Positions 57,460 to 64,000 of a stretch of DNA of 64,000 bases are shown in pieces (position 1 is the first letter of the stretch; each line of letters opens with the position of its first letter). A program made the position numbers and the translations under genes. The DNA comes from Paracoccaceae bacterium. Lineage in GTDB: Bacteria; Pseudomonadota; Alphaproteobacteria; Rhodobacterales; Rhodobacteraceae. Location of the stretch: the NCBI GenBank assembly GCA_029243395.1, contig JAQWSE010000008.1, forward strand, positions 62,001 through 126,000, written 5' to 3'. Below the pieces are notes generated by a model that was not told the DNA's origin, did not search any database, and worked only from the letters and a program-made list of their open reading frames with translations.

Positions 57460-58081
57460 AGCCTAAGAGCTGCCGTTCATTACCCGGGCGGTGATTCGAT
57501 AAAAGGTTATTTGAAATTTATAAAGTCGAGCTTTTCATACGTTCAATTTTTAACTTACTTCGAAAAATCAACCAGTAATCACCAATCAGAATGCTACATT
57601 GTGGATCTGAAGTGTGCTAACCAAGAGAGCTCCATTGCAAATATACTTTAATTTTTACACTCATTTTTGTACAATAATTTTTTTTCAGAAAAAGTAATTA
57701 TATATAAAATTGATAAGAGCCTTGAAAACATTAGAAAAAATGATTTATCGTTAAAGAACGACCTGTGGATAAATCTGGGGATATTTCTGGCCAAGAATAA
57801 TCAGATGTTTTCTTACTAGTTTACGGGGAAATAAACTGGAATTTGCGGAAAAAATATAACCATTTGTTTTCATTAGATTTTTTTAAGTTTTCCTGTGATT
57901 TCATTTTTCTTTTTGGGAAGTTGTTAAAAATTAGGTTAAAAATATCACAGAAAGCTTTTTGTGCATAAAGTCAGTTAGTTATGACAAGTAATGCATATAA
58001 AAAAGGAAGTTTGAGGATATATTTTGTCGACATCCTTGCTTAGTTTTTGCTACTACTAATTGCGAATTGAGAAGGTCCTTT
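57460..58081. other. Gene-free A+T-rich region with DnaA-box-like sites (possible oriC)
   Basis: This 622-base stretch has no convincing gene, although the tmpB frame stays open for ~66 codons after its stop. It has a perfect DnaA box (TGTGGATAA, 57764-57772), a consensus box TGTGCATAA (57960-57968), and weaker sites at 57600-57608, 57653-57661 and 57776-57784. A very A+T-rich segment lies around 57660-57720. Together these are origin-like. The flanking genes tmpB and coaX are not usual oriC neighbours. Confidence 0.35.
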
Positions 58082-58852
58082 ATGCTATTAGCAATAGATG
58101 TTGGAAATACAAATACGGTATTTGCTATTTTTGACAAACACAAGAAATTAGCGGAATGGCGATGTTCTACTTTAGAAGAGAGAACAGCAGATGAATATTT
58201 TGTGTGGCTCAAATCTCTCATGGAACTGGAAAATCATAAAACTTCATTTATTAAGGCAGTGATCTTGAGCTCAGTCGTACCTCAAGTCGGTTTTAATCTT
58301 AGGATATTCTCAGACCGATACTTCAACTCCAGACCACTAGTAGTGGGAAAGGCAGACTGCAATTTACCGATTAGAGTCAGAGTTGATGAAGGCACTAATG
58401 TTGGTGCCGATAGATTAGTTAATACTGTAGCAGCCTTTGAAAAATATGGTGGCAACATTATAATTATAGACTTTGGTACCGCGACTACCTTTGACGTAGT
58501 AGGTGAAGAAGGAGCTTACCTAGGCGGCGCTATCGCTCCTGGGGTAAAAACTTCTGTTAAAGCATTACATAAAACAGCAGCAGCCTTACCTTACGTAGAT
58601 GTTAGTACCCCAGAAAGCGTAATAGGAAAGAATACCAAAGACTGCATACAGTCCGGGGTTTTTTGGGGGTACATTGGTTTGATAGAAGGACTTATAAGTA
58701 AGATTCGAAAGGAGAGAGCTATAAAAATGGAAACTGTTGCCACCGGAGGATTGGCTCCTCTTTTCGGTAGGGAAACAAATATTTTTGATCATATTGATCT
58801 CGATCTTACAATGCACGGCATGAGAGTAATTTATGAATATAATCAGAATTGA
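58082..58852 (+). CDS. coaX: Type III pantothenate kinase
   Basis: Phosphorylates pantothenate, the first step of CoA synthesis. Start ATG 58082 with GAGAAGG upstream gives M-L-L-A-I-D-V-G-N-T-N-T, the phosphate-binding motif; TTG 58067 would only add five residues. G-A-D-R-L-V-N and I-D-F-G-T-A-T-T-F-D are intact, as is G-G-A-I-A-P-G. Length ~256 is standard. coaBC follows 92 bases downstream, so two CoA enzymes are adjacent. Confidence 0.96.
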   Translation: MLLAIDVGNTNTVFAIFDKHKKLAEWRCSTLEERTADEYFVWLKSLMELENHKTSFIKAVILSSVVPQVGFNLRIFSDRYFNSRPLVVGKADCNLPIRVRVDEGTNVGADRLVNTVAAFEKYGGNIIIIDFGTATTFDVVGEEGAYLGGAIAPGVKTSVKALHKTAAALPYVDVSTPESVIGKNTKDCIQSGVFWGYIGLIEGLISKIRKERAIKMETVATGGLAPLFGRETNIFDHIDLDLTMHGMRVIYEYNQN

Positions 58853-58944
58853 TAGTTTAACGCTCAAAATCATATCCCTTTAGAAATGGCACCGAATCAA
58901 TTGCAAGTACAAAATTAATAATTTCATGTTGTTGGAAAACAAAA

Positions 58945-60138
58945 TTGGGTAAAGAAAAAAAAATAACACTAATTATTGGTGGTGGTATAGCTGCCTACAA
59001 AAGTCTGGAATTAATTAGACTTCTGCAAAATGCACACATTGATGTTATCCCAATACTAACAAAAAGTGCGGAAAATTTTGTAACTACCTTGTCCCTTGCT
59101 GCAATATCTAGAAAGAAAGTTTATTCTCATTTATTTGATTTGAATGATGAAACTGAAATGGACCACATACAACTGTCTAGAGTGTCTGATTTAATTGTAG
59201 TAGCTCCAGCTACTGCTAATTTAATTAGTAAAATGGCAAATGGTTTAGCTGATGACCTGGCTTCAACGCTGATCCTGGCCACAGACAAGAAAGTCTTGAT
59301 AGCACCATCAATGAATGTACGAATGTGGAACAAGCCAGCAACACTTTCCAATGTAAAAAAACTAAAAGAATACGGCTTTCTTTTTATAGGTCCTAATACA
59401 GGAGACATGGCCTGCGGAGAATTTGGTCTAGGACGTATGGCCGAACCTTCCGAAATAAAAGATAAAATAATGGCAAGCTTCCAGGAAAATTATTTGCTCA
59501 AAAAGAAAATTCTTGTGACTTCTGGACCCACAGTAGAACGAATTGATCCTATTAGATTTATTTCAAATAACTCAAGTGGCCTGCAAGGAACCGCCATTGC
59601 CAATGCCCTGGTAAATCTTGGTGCAGAAGTTGTTTTTGTAACAGGACCGACAAATATCTCTCATCCCATAGGAGCAAAAATCATTCCTATTGAATCAGCT
59701 AAAGACATGTATAAAGCTGTTTTCTCCAATGGACCTTATGATGTAGCTATTTGTGCAGCGGCAGTTTCAGATTGGCATGTTCAAAATGATAGCAGTAGAA
59801 AAATTAAGAAAAAGGATACCAACAGTAATCCTCATATAGCCTTAAAAGAAAATCCTGATATACTTGCCGATCTTTCAAAATCTAAAAACAGACCTGGTTT
59901 AGTAATAGGATTTGCAGCAGAAACAGAACAACTAACAAAGAATGCTAAAGAAAAATTAATATTCAAAGGATGTGATTTGATCGTCGCGAACAAGATTGAG
60001 AAAAAGTCCTCAATTTTTGGCACCAAAACCAATGAAGTAACCATCATAACTAGTGATTATATGGAAAAATGGCCTAAAATGACCAAAACTGAGATCGGTG
60101 AAAAATTAGGGCAATTAATTGTGAAATATTGTCATTAA
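58945..60138 (+). CDS. coaBC: Bifunctional phosphopantothenoylcysteine decarboxylase / phosphopantothenate-cysteine ligase
   Basis: Makes and then decarboxylates phosphopantothenoylcysteine in CoA synthesis. The N-terminal flavoprotein domain has the catalytic His in M-D-H-I-Q-L-S, A-P-S-M-N, and the active-site Cys in A-C-G-E-F-G-L-G-R-M. The ligase domain starts V-T-S-G-P-T-V-E-R-I-D-P-I-R-F and has A-A-V-S-D-W-H with the lysine cluster. TTG 58945 is the only start in frame, five bases after GGAAAA. Length 397 is normal. Confidence 0.96.
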   Translation: MGKEKKITLIIGGGIAAYKSLELIRLLQNAHIDVIPILTKSAENFVTTLSLAAISRKKVYSHLFDLNDETEMDHIQLSRVSDLIVVAPATANLISKMANGLADDLASTLILATDKKVLIAPSMNVRMWNKPATLSNVKKLKEYGFLFIGPNTGDMACGEFGLGRMAEPSEIKDKIMASFQENYLLKKKILVTSGPTVERIDPIRFISNNSSGLQGTAIANALVNLGAEVVFVTGPTNISHPIGAKIIPIESAKDMYKAVFSNGPYDVAICAAAVSDWHVQNDSSRKIKKKDTNSNPHIALKENPDILADLSKSKNRPGLVIGFAAETEQLTKNAKEKLIFKGCDLIVANKIEKKSSIFGTKTNEVTIITSDYMEKWPKMTKTEIGEKLGQLIVKYCH

Positions 60139-60204
60139 TTAATCGGCTACTAATAAAATCTCTATTTTTTTCACTTTTTACTATCATTTATAGATTTTTC
60201 TGTC

Positions 60205-60957
60205 ATGGTGTGGGTGGGGGAACGTATTTTGTTTCAAAGCACTTCAGAAGAATCTGAAAAGCTATCTCTTGCTATATTTGCTCTTAGCGAGGTTGCTACA
60301 AAGAATATTCCAGCTGAAAAAGTCTGCTTTCAAAATGAGCTGGATGTATTTTGTAATGCTATTTTATCACGAGATGATGAATTTCAGACTGAATTCATAA
60401 ATGATTTGTGCCATAAGCATAACTCAACAGATCCCATTCTTGAGCAATTTATTCCTGAGGTCGCGGGACGCCTCGGTCAAATGTGGAAAGATGACAGAAT
60501 TTCATTTTTAGATGTGTCCTTCGGAGTTGATAGGCTTCAAAAGCTGGTTCGCATTTACGAAAAAAAATACCTAGGCCCTCTTTATCAAGATTATAAAGGA
60601 CCTCCTGTCCTTTTGATCTTACCCCAATCAGAGACCCATAGCCTAGGAATAATCACCGCATCAATTATTATGAAAAAAAATGGTGTGAATCCGTTCTTAG
60701 CCTTAGGTTATTCTCAAAAAAAACTACTGGACTTGATAAATTCAATTGACTTTCAATTGTTTGGGTTATCTGCATCCTGTTGTAATAGTTTAGATGAATG
60801 TATCCAGATTGGTAAAAAATTAAGGAAAATTCTTAACCCTGATATCCCCTTAGTACTAGGTTATAGTCTTCAAGATTCAATCTATAAACCAGAAATTAAG
60901 AAGATATTCACTAAGATCACGAGAGATCCTTTAGAAGCTATCCGTCTGATAAAATAA
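60205..60957 (+). CDS. AerR/PpaA-like B12- or heme-binding sensor protein
   Basis: A 250-residue protein resembling AerR/PpaA, antirepressors of photosynthesis genes. The helical N-half has D-D-R-I-S-F-L-D-V-S-F-G, matching the family's R-V-S-F-x-D-V-T-I-G. The Rossmann-like C-half carries H145 in S-E-T-H-S-L-G-I-I-T, the position of the axial ligand for cobalamin. A C-C-N-S segment follows. No photosynthesis gene is in the window. Such SCHIC-type proteins also occur in non-phototrophs, so redox, light or B12 sensing is a reasonable inference. Confidence 0.65.
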   Translation: MVWVGERILFQSTSEESEKLSLAIFALSEVATKNIPAEKVCFQNELDVFCNAILSRDDEFQTEFINDLCHKHNSTDPILEQFIPEVAGRLGQMWKDDRISFLDVSFGVDRLQKLVRIYEKKYLGPLYQDYKGPPVLLILPQSETHSLGIITASIIMKKNGVNPFLALGYSQKKLLDLINSIDFQLFGLSASCCNSLDECIQIGKKLRKILNPDIPLVLGYSLQDSIYKPEIKKIFTKITRDPLEAIRLIK

Positions 60958-60994
60958 ACTATGATTTCTATCTAGGTTAATTAGGAATATTGCG

Positions 60995-61630
60995 TTGATT
61001 GATCTTTATACATGGTCAACACCGAATGGCCGCAAAGTATCTATTTTTCTTGAGGAGTTAGGAGTTGATTATACAGTTTTTCCTATTGATATTGGCAAAG
61101 GTGATCAATTTTCTGATGAATTTCAGAAGGTTTCAATCGATCATAAAATACCCGTAATCTATGATCATGAAAACCAAAGGTCCATAAGAGAAAGTGGTAC
61201 TATTTTAATTTATCTTGCCGAGAAATTTGGTAAGTTTTTAAGAGCTGACGAATACCGTTGGGATACTTTGCAATGGCTTATGTGGCAAATGAGCGCTGTC
61301 GGTCCCATGTTTGGCCAGGCTCATCATTTCTTATATTACAATCCAGGCCGCTCGACTTACTCAGAAGAAAGATTTAAGAATGAAGTTAAGAGACTGTATA
61401 GGCTTTTAAACAAAAAGTTAGAGAATTTTGATTATGTTTCTGGTCCTGGGAAAGGTGAATACTCTATTGCTGACATAGCATTATGGCCTTGGGTATCAAG
61501 ATACCAACGCCAAGGCATAACCTTAAATGATTACCCTGAAGTTTATCGTTGGTATAAGGAGATTTACCAAAGACCTGCCGTGCAAAAAGGTTACAACATT
61601 CCGCATTTTGAAGCCGAAATTCCTACCTAA
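60995..61630 (+). CDS. Glutathione S-transferase family protein (YfcG/nu-like)
   Basis: A 211-residue GST starting with TTG. The N-terminal thioredoxin fold has the T-W-S-T-P-N-G-R-K-V segment typical of Nu-class/YfcG disulfide reductases. K-I-P-V-I-Y-D is the cis-proline motif, and R-E-S-G-T-I-L-I-Y-L-A is the glutathione-binding helix. The C-terminal helical domain includes W-P-W-V-S-R-Y. A disulfide-reductase rather than classical transferase role is probable. Its stop overlaps the convergent exporter by four bases. Confidence 0.9.
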   Translation: MIDLYTWSTPNGRKVSIFLEELGVDYTVFPIDIGKGDQFSDEFQKVSIDHKIPVIYDHENQRSIRESGTILIYLAEKFGKFLRADEYRWDTLQWLMWQMSAVGPMFGQAHHFLYYNPGRSTYSEERFKNEVKRLYRLLNKKLENFDYVSGPGKGEYSIADIALWPWVSRYQRQGITLNDYPEVYRWYKEIYQRPAVQKGYNIPHFEAEIPT

Positions 61631-62547
61631 CTGATAAAACTCTTTTTCGAACTTTGGGAAACAATAACCCCTATTCCTATAATGACGGCACCTAAGAACT
61701 GAGAATTGTTCCATGCCCCTCCTAAAGCAACCACAATCAACATCACATAAAACGGTGTGGCATTTAAATGTATTGACGCGAGTCCTAACCCTATTTGTCT
61801 TATTCCTGAAATCCAAAAAAACTGGGATATTGCCATTCCAAATATAGCGTATATCATCAACTGACCTAATTCGATTTCAGACATGTCAAATATTGAACCA
61901 GGTTGGAGTTGATCAGTATAACTCATCACTACAAATGCTGGGAACATAAAACAACATGAACCCGTCATACATATAGTGGTTTGTCCTAATGTTGACAGAT
62001 CGGGAAAATCAATAACATTGGCCCTTGAAGCCCAAGAAAAGAATATAACTGCTAATAATGCACAAAGAACTCCCCAAGATACATTTATCATATTTTCAGA
62101 TCCTAAAATGACCACAGTTCCACCTATAACAGCTATGCTCACTCCAAAAACAAACTCTTTATTGAGCTTTCTTTTGTCCAGTAGAACCTCCAGAAATCCA
62201 GAAACAGCAGGAAATAATCCACTAACTATTGTTACAGTTATGGGATCAGAAAAAACCTGGCCATATAGTAATAGAAGGCTTCCAAAACCAAAGCCAATTC
62301 CACCCACAAAGATGCCCCAAATCCAATTGGCTCCTAGTAATGTTTTTAGTCCGTCAAAATAAATCCAGATGGGTATTAATAATGAGACTACCATAATATG
62401 TCTAAGGAAGTTTAAATAAACCGGATGCCATCCAGCATTTAAGAGAGACTCAACTGCAACAAACCCTGATGCAAACAAAATCATCGACATCATACATGTG
62501 AGGTTAGATTTTAGTTTTGATTTTTCAGTAGAAAACTGTTCTGACAT
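61627..62547 (-). CDS. EamA/DMT-family transporter
   Basis: A 306-residue membrane protein with ten hydrophobic segments. The first repeat ends at P-V-Y-L-N-F-L-R-H-I-M-V. The second has G-I-R-Q-I-G-L-G-L-A-S-I-H-L-N-A-T-P-F-Y, typical of metabolite exporters. ATG 62547 has GAGGAG upstream. It is divergent from another EamA gene across 180 bases. Substrate unknown. Confidence 0.88.
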   Translation of the reverse strand: MSEQFSTEKSKLKSNLTCMMSMILFASGFVAVESLLNAGWHPVYLNFLRHIMVVSLLIPIWIYFDGLKTLLGANWIWGIFVGGIGFGFGSLLLLYGQVFSDPITVTIVSGLFPAVSGFLEVLLDKRKLNKEFVFGVSIAVIGGTVVILGSENMINVSWGVLCALLAVIFFSWASRANVIDFPDLSTLGQTTICMTGSCCFMFPAFVVMSYTDQLQPGSIFDMSEIELGQLMIYAIFGMAISQFFWISGIRQIGLGLASIHLNATPFYVMLIVVALGGAWNNSQFLGAVIIGIGVIVSQSSKKSFIS

Positions 62548-62662
62548 AATCAGTTCTCCTCATTTGTTTAACCCTATCTATTTCGTCTAAATCAGACACT
62601 AAAACTATTTCTAGTTCTTTTTTGAAGACAATTTCGCCGTTAGTGACACCACACTCATTCAT
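62525..62662 (-). CDS. Possible small reading frame upstream of the EamA gene
   Basis: A 45-codon frame beginning M-N-E-C-G-V-T-N-G-E-I-V-F and ending R-T-D-Y-V-R-T-V-F-Y overlaps the EamA start by 23 bases. The composition is protein-like, rich in charged residues, but no ribosome-binding site is clear. It could be a leader peptide, a remnant, or chance. Confidence 0.2.
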   Translation of the reverse strand: MNECGVTNGEIVFKKELEIVLVSDLDEIDRVKQMRRTDYVRTVFY

Positions 62663-62727
62663 GTGCAAGAGAAAAAATGACTTGAAATCTAATGGCATAA
62701 TAAAACTAGACGCCGTAGAGTACCTTA

Positions 62728-63573
62728 ATGACAACTGCAACATTTCTAATCATAATCTTTGCTGCTATATTACACGCTAGCTGGAATGCCTTAGTTAAAG
62801 GTGGGTCAGATAAACGTCTGCAAATGACCGCTATTGCTCTAGGGCATTTGCCCTTTGCTCCGCTTGCTATTTACTGGTCACCAGCTCTTGATTTTGCTTG
62901 CTTGCCAAACCTTATTTTGGGAGCTGTGTTTCACTTTGGATATCAATATTACTTAGTAGAATCATATAAGAAGGGTGATTTATCCCAAGTTTATCCAATA
63001 GCCAGAGCTTCAGCACCTTTAATAGTGACCTTAATCAGTCTTTTGATCCTAGATGTTAATCTTGGGGTTTCAGAACTCATAGGTGTCGCCTTGATCGCTT
63101 CGGGCTTAGTGGCAACCAGTGGTCTACATAGCAAAAAAGTTCCCAGCGCAGCAGTAAAAAGTGCCCTAATTACTGGGTGCTTTATAGCCGCCTATTCCTT
63201 GACAGATGGATATGGGGGAAGAATAGGTGGTAGTCCCGTAGCTTTTTATGGTTGGTTAGCAATAATCAATGGTTCCGTTTGGCTAGTCTATATTCTTTTG
63301 GTATCCCCAACTTCAATTCCTAAAATGTTTGGCTCAGCAAAATGGGTTTTTTTAGGAGGTGGGTTTGCATCTTTCCTGGCCTATTCATCAATTATGTATG
63401 CATTTTCTCAAGCCCCTATTGCCATAGTCATGGCCTTACGAGAAACATCCATTATCTTTGCCCTGTTACTCGGCATCTTTTTTCTAAAGGAAAAAATCAC
63501 CTGCTCAAAATTAGTTGGGACAGGACTAACGCTCTTAGGAATAATTATATTACGTTTACAAATTCTTGGCTGA
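62728..63573 (+). CDS. EamA/DMT-family transporter
   Basis: A 281-residue membrane protein with ten hydrophobic segments, shorter than the other three exporters here. H-A-S-W-N-A-L-V-K-G-G-S-D-K is at the first loop, a form common to a distinct alphaproteobacterial EamA subgroup. The second repeat has I-V-M-A-L-R-E-T-S-I-I-F-A, followed by L-G-I-F-F-L-K-E-K. Specificity unknown. The 205 bases after its stop hold nothing I recognise. Confidence 0.88.
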   Translation: MTTATFLIIIFAAILHASWNALVKGGSDKRLQMTAIALGHLPFAPLAIYWSPALDFACLPNLILGAVFHFGYQYYLVESYKKGDLSQVYPIARASAPLIVTLISLLILDVNLGVSELIGVALIASGLVATSGLHSKKVPSAAVKSALITGCFIAAYSLTDGYGGRIGGSPVAFYGWLAIINGSVWLVYILLVSPTSIPKMFGSAKWVFLGGGFASFLAYSSIMYAFSQAPIAIVMALRETSIIFALLLGIFFLKEKITCSKLVGTGLTLLGIIILRLQILG

Positions 63574-63778
63574 TCTTAGTAACTAGAAATCTACTTCTTT
63601 AAAAATTAATAAATAATGCTAATAGTCTTTTTTTCAATTCTATTGGACCTCTAATTTTCTGATCGATGCCAGCAAATTAAACATGCAAATTTCCACTCTT
63701 AATTTTTATTTATTAGGGATTACAGGATTTTACTTGAGATTTAATCTAACCATCCCGAAATTACCCTACTCTTTAATA

Positions 63779-64000
63779 TCAGATAGAATCTAATATAATA
63801 AACAAGAACCCAGAAAGTATGGCTGCTGCCGGCACAGTAATAATCCAAGCAGCTATTATTGTAAGAAAATGTGAACGTCTAACAAGCTTACGATAAACGC
63901 GTTTTTCAGATTTTGCTTTATTTTCTTCTTGTTCTTTCAAAGCAATAATTTCTTTACTGCTGGAGGTGAAACGCCAATGAAACTCCCTGAAAAAACCCAC
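63779..64000 (-). CDS. Inorganic phosphate transporter (PiT), C-terminal fragment
   Basis: Only the last 73 codons are in the window; the frame is open at the right edge. The end reads K-L-V-R-R-S-H-F-L-T-I, I-A-A-W-I-I-T-V-P-A-A-A-I-L-S-G and a final hydrophobic segment, the C-terminal signature of PiT-family phosphate permeases. A basic cytoplasmic stretch precedes it. The 5' end is outside the window. Confidence 0.7.
   Translation of the reverse strand: MGFFREFHWRFTSSSKEIIALKEQEENKAKSEKRVYRKLVRRSHFLTIIAAWIITVPAAAILSGFLFIILDSI

Noticed and set aside
57900-57950. TTAA repeats resembling a CtrA site near the DnaA boxes
   Set aside because: The spacing between the TTAA halves is eight, not seven, and such pairs are frequent in A+T-rich DNA.

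Overview
The window is chromosomal DNA from an A+T-rich alphaproteobacterium, probably a marine planktonic one. It carries the alphaproteobacterial redox locus regB-senC-regA, with RegA ending in the near-invariant helix-turn-helix of that family. The gene order ubiH / aminotransferase / ftsK / lolA / xth / response regulator, the alphaproteobacterial ribA, and ubiG beside a Nit-type hydrolase and an NDUFAF5-like protein agree with this. Coding density is high. I saw no phage, insertion sequence, CRISPR array, rRNA or tRNA. TTG starts are frequent, and two genes (a class IV aminotransferase and folC) have conserved N-termini with no ATG, GTG or TTG available.

Layout. 1-10.7 kb: the 3' end of pnp; an aminotransferase-sulfotransferase pair; hemH; an NDUFAF5-like protein with a degenerate SAM site; a Nit hydrolase; marR plus an unrecognised gene; ubiG; a prolyl iminopeptidase; a large OYE/FadH-type reductase; a small lipoprotein. 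10.8-18.4 kb: accD-folC facing trxA-exonuclease I-tsaE-regB, then senC-regA. Exonuclease I lies where many relatives carry addAB. 18.4-29.7 kb: ubiH, amidase, aminotransferase, ftsK, lolA, enoyl-CoA hydratase, xth, an atypical response regulator, ribA and a YggS protein. 29.7-35.1 kb: malonyl-CoA-synthetase-like ligase, dtd, a drug/metabolite exporter, kynU, aroQ and an unrecognised gene, closed by a clear terminator.

35.1-43.3 kb: a complete five-gene branched-chain amino acid ABC transporter, then glpK and glpD, all on the minus strand. 43.4-53.9 kb: accessory amino acid catabolism, namely a Gfo/Idh dehydrogenase, TerC, an exporter, two FAD amine/amino acid oxidoreductases, two class V PLP enzymes, and a DUF1611-plus-epimerase pair matching the DgcN-DgcA route for D-glutamate. 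A decayed class III aminotransferase remnant lies at the edge of this block. 53.9-57.5 kb: a methyltransferase, a histidine phosphatase, and an overlapping oxygenase pair best read as TmpA-TmpB. That pair would turn trimethylammonioethylphosphonate into glycine betaine and phosphate.

57.5-64 kb: a 0.6 kb gene-poor A+T-rich stretch with a perfect DnaA box and further box-like sites (a weak oriC candidate), coaX, coaBC, an AerR/PpaA-like B12/heme sensor, a GST, two divergent EamA exporters, and the C-terminus of a PiT phosphate transporter at the right edge. Together the genes suggest an organism that scavenges amino acids, D-amino acids, glycerol phosphate and a phosphonate, exports metabolites through four EamA proteins, and adjusts energy metabolism through RegBA.
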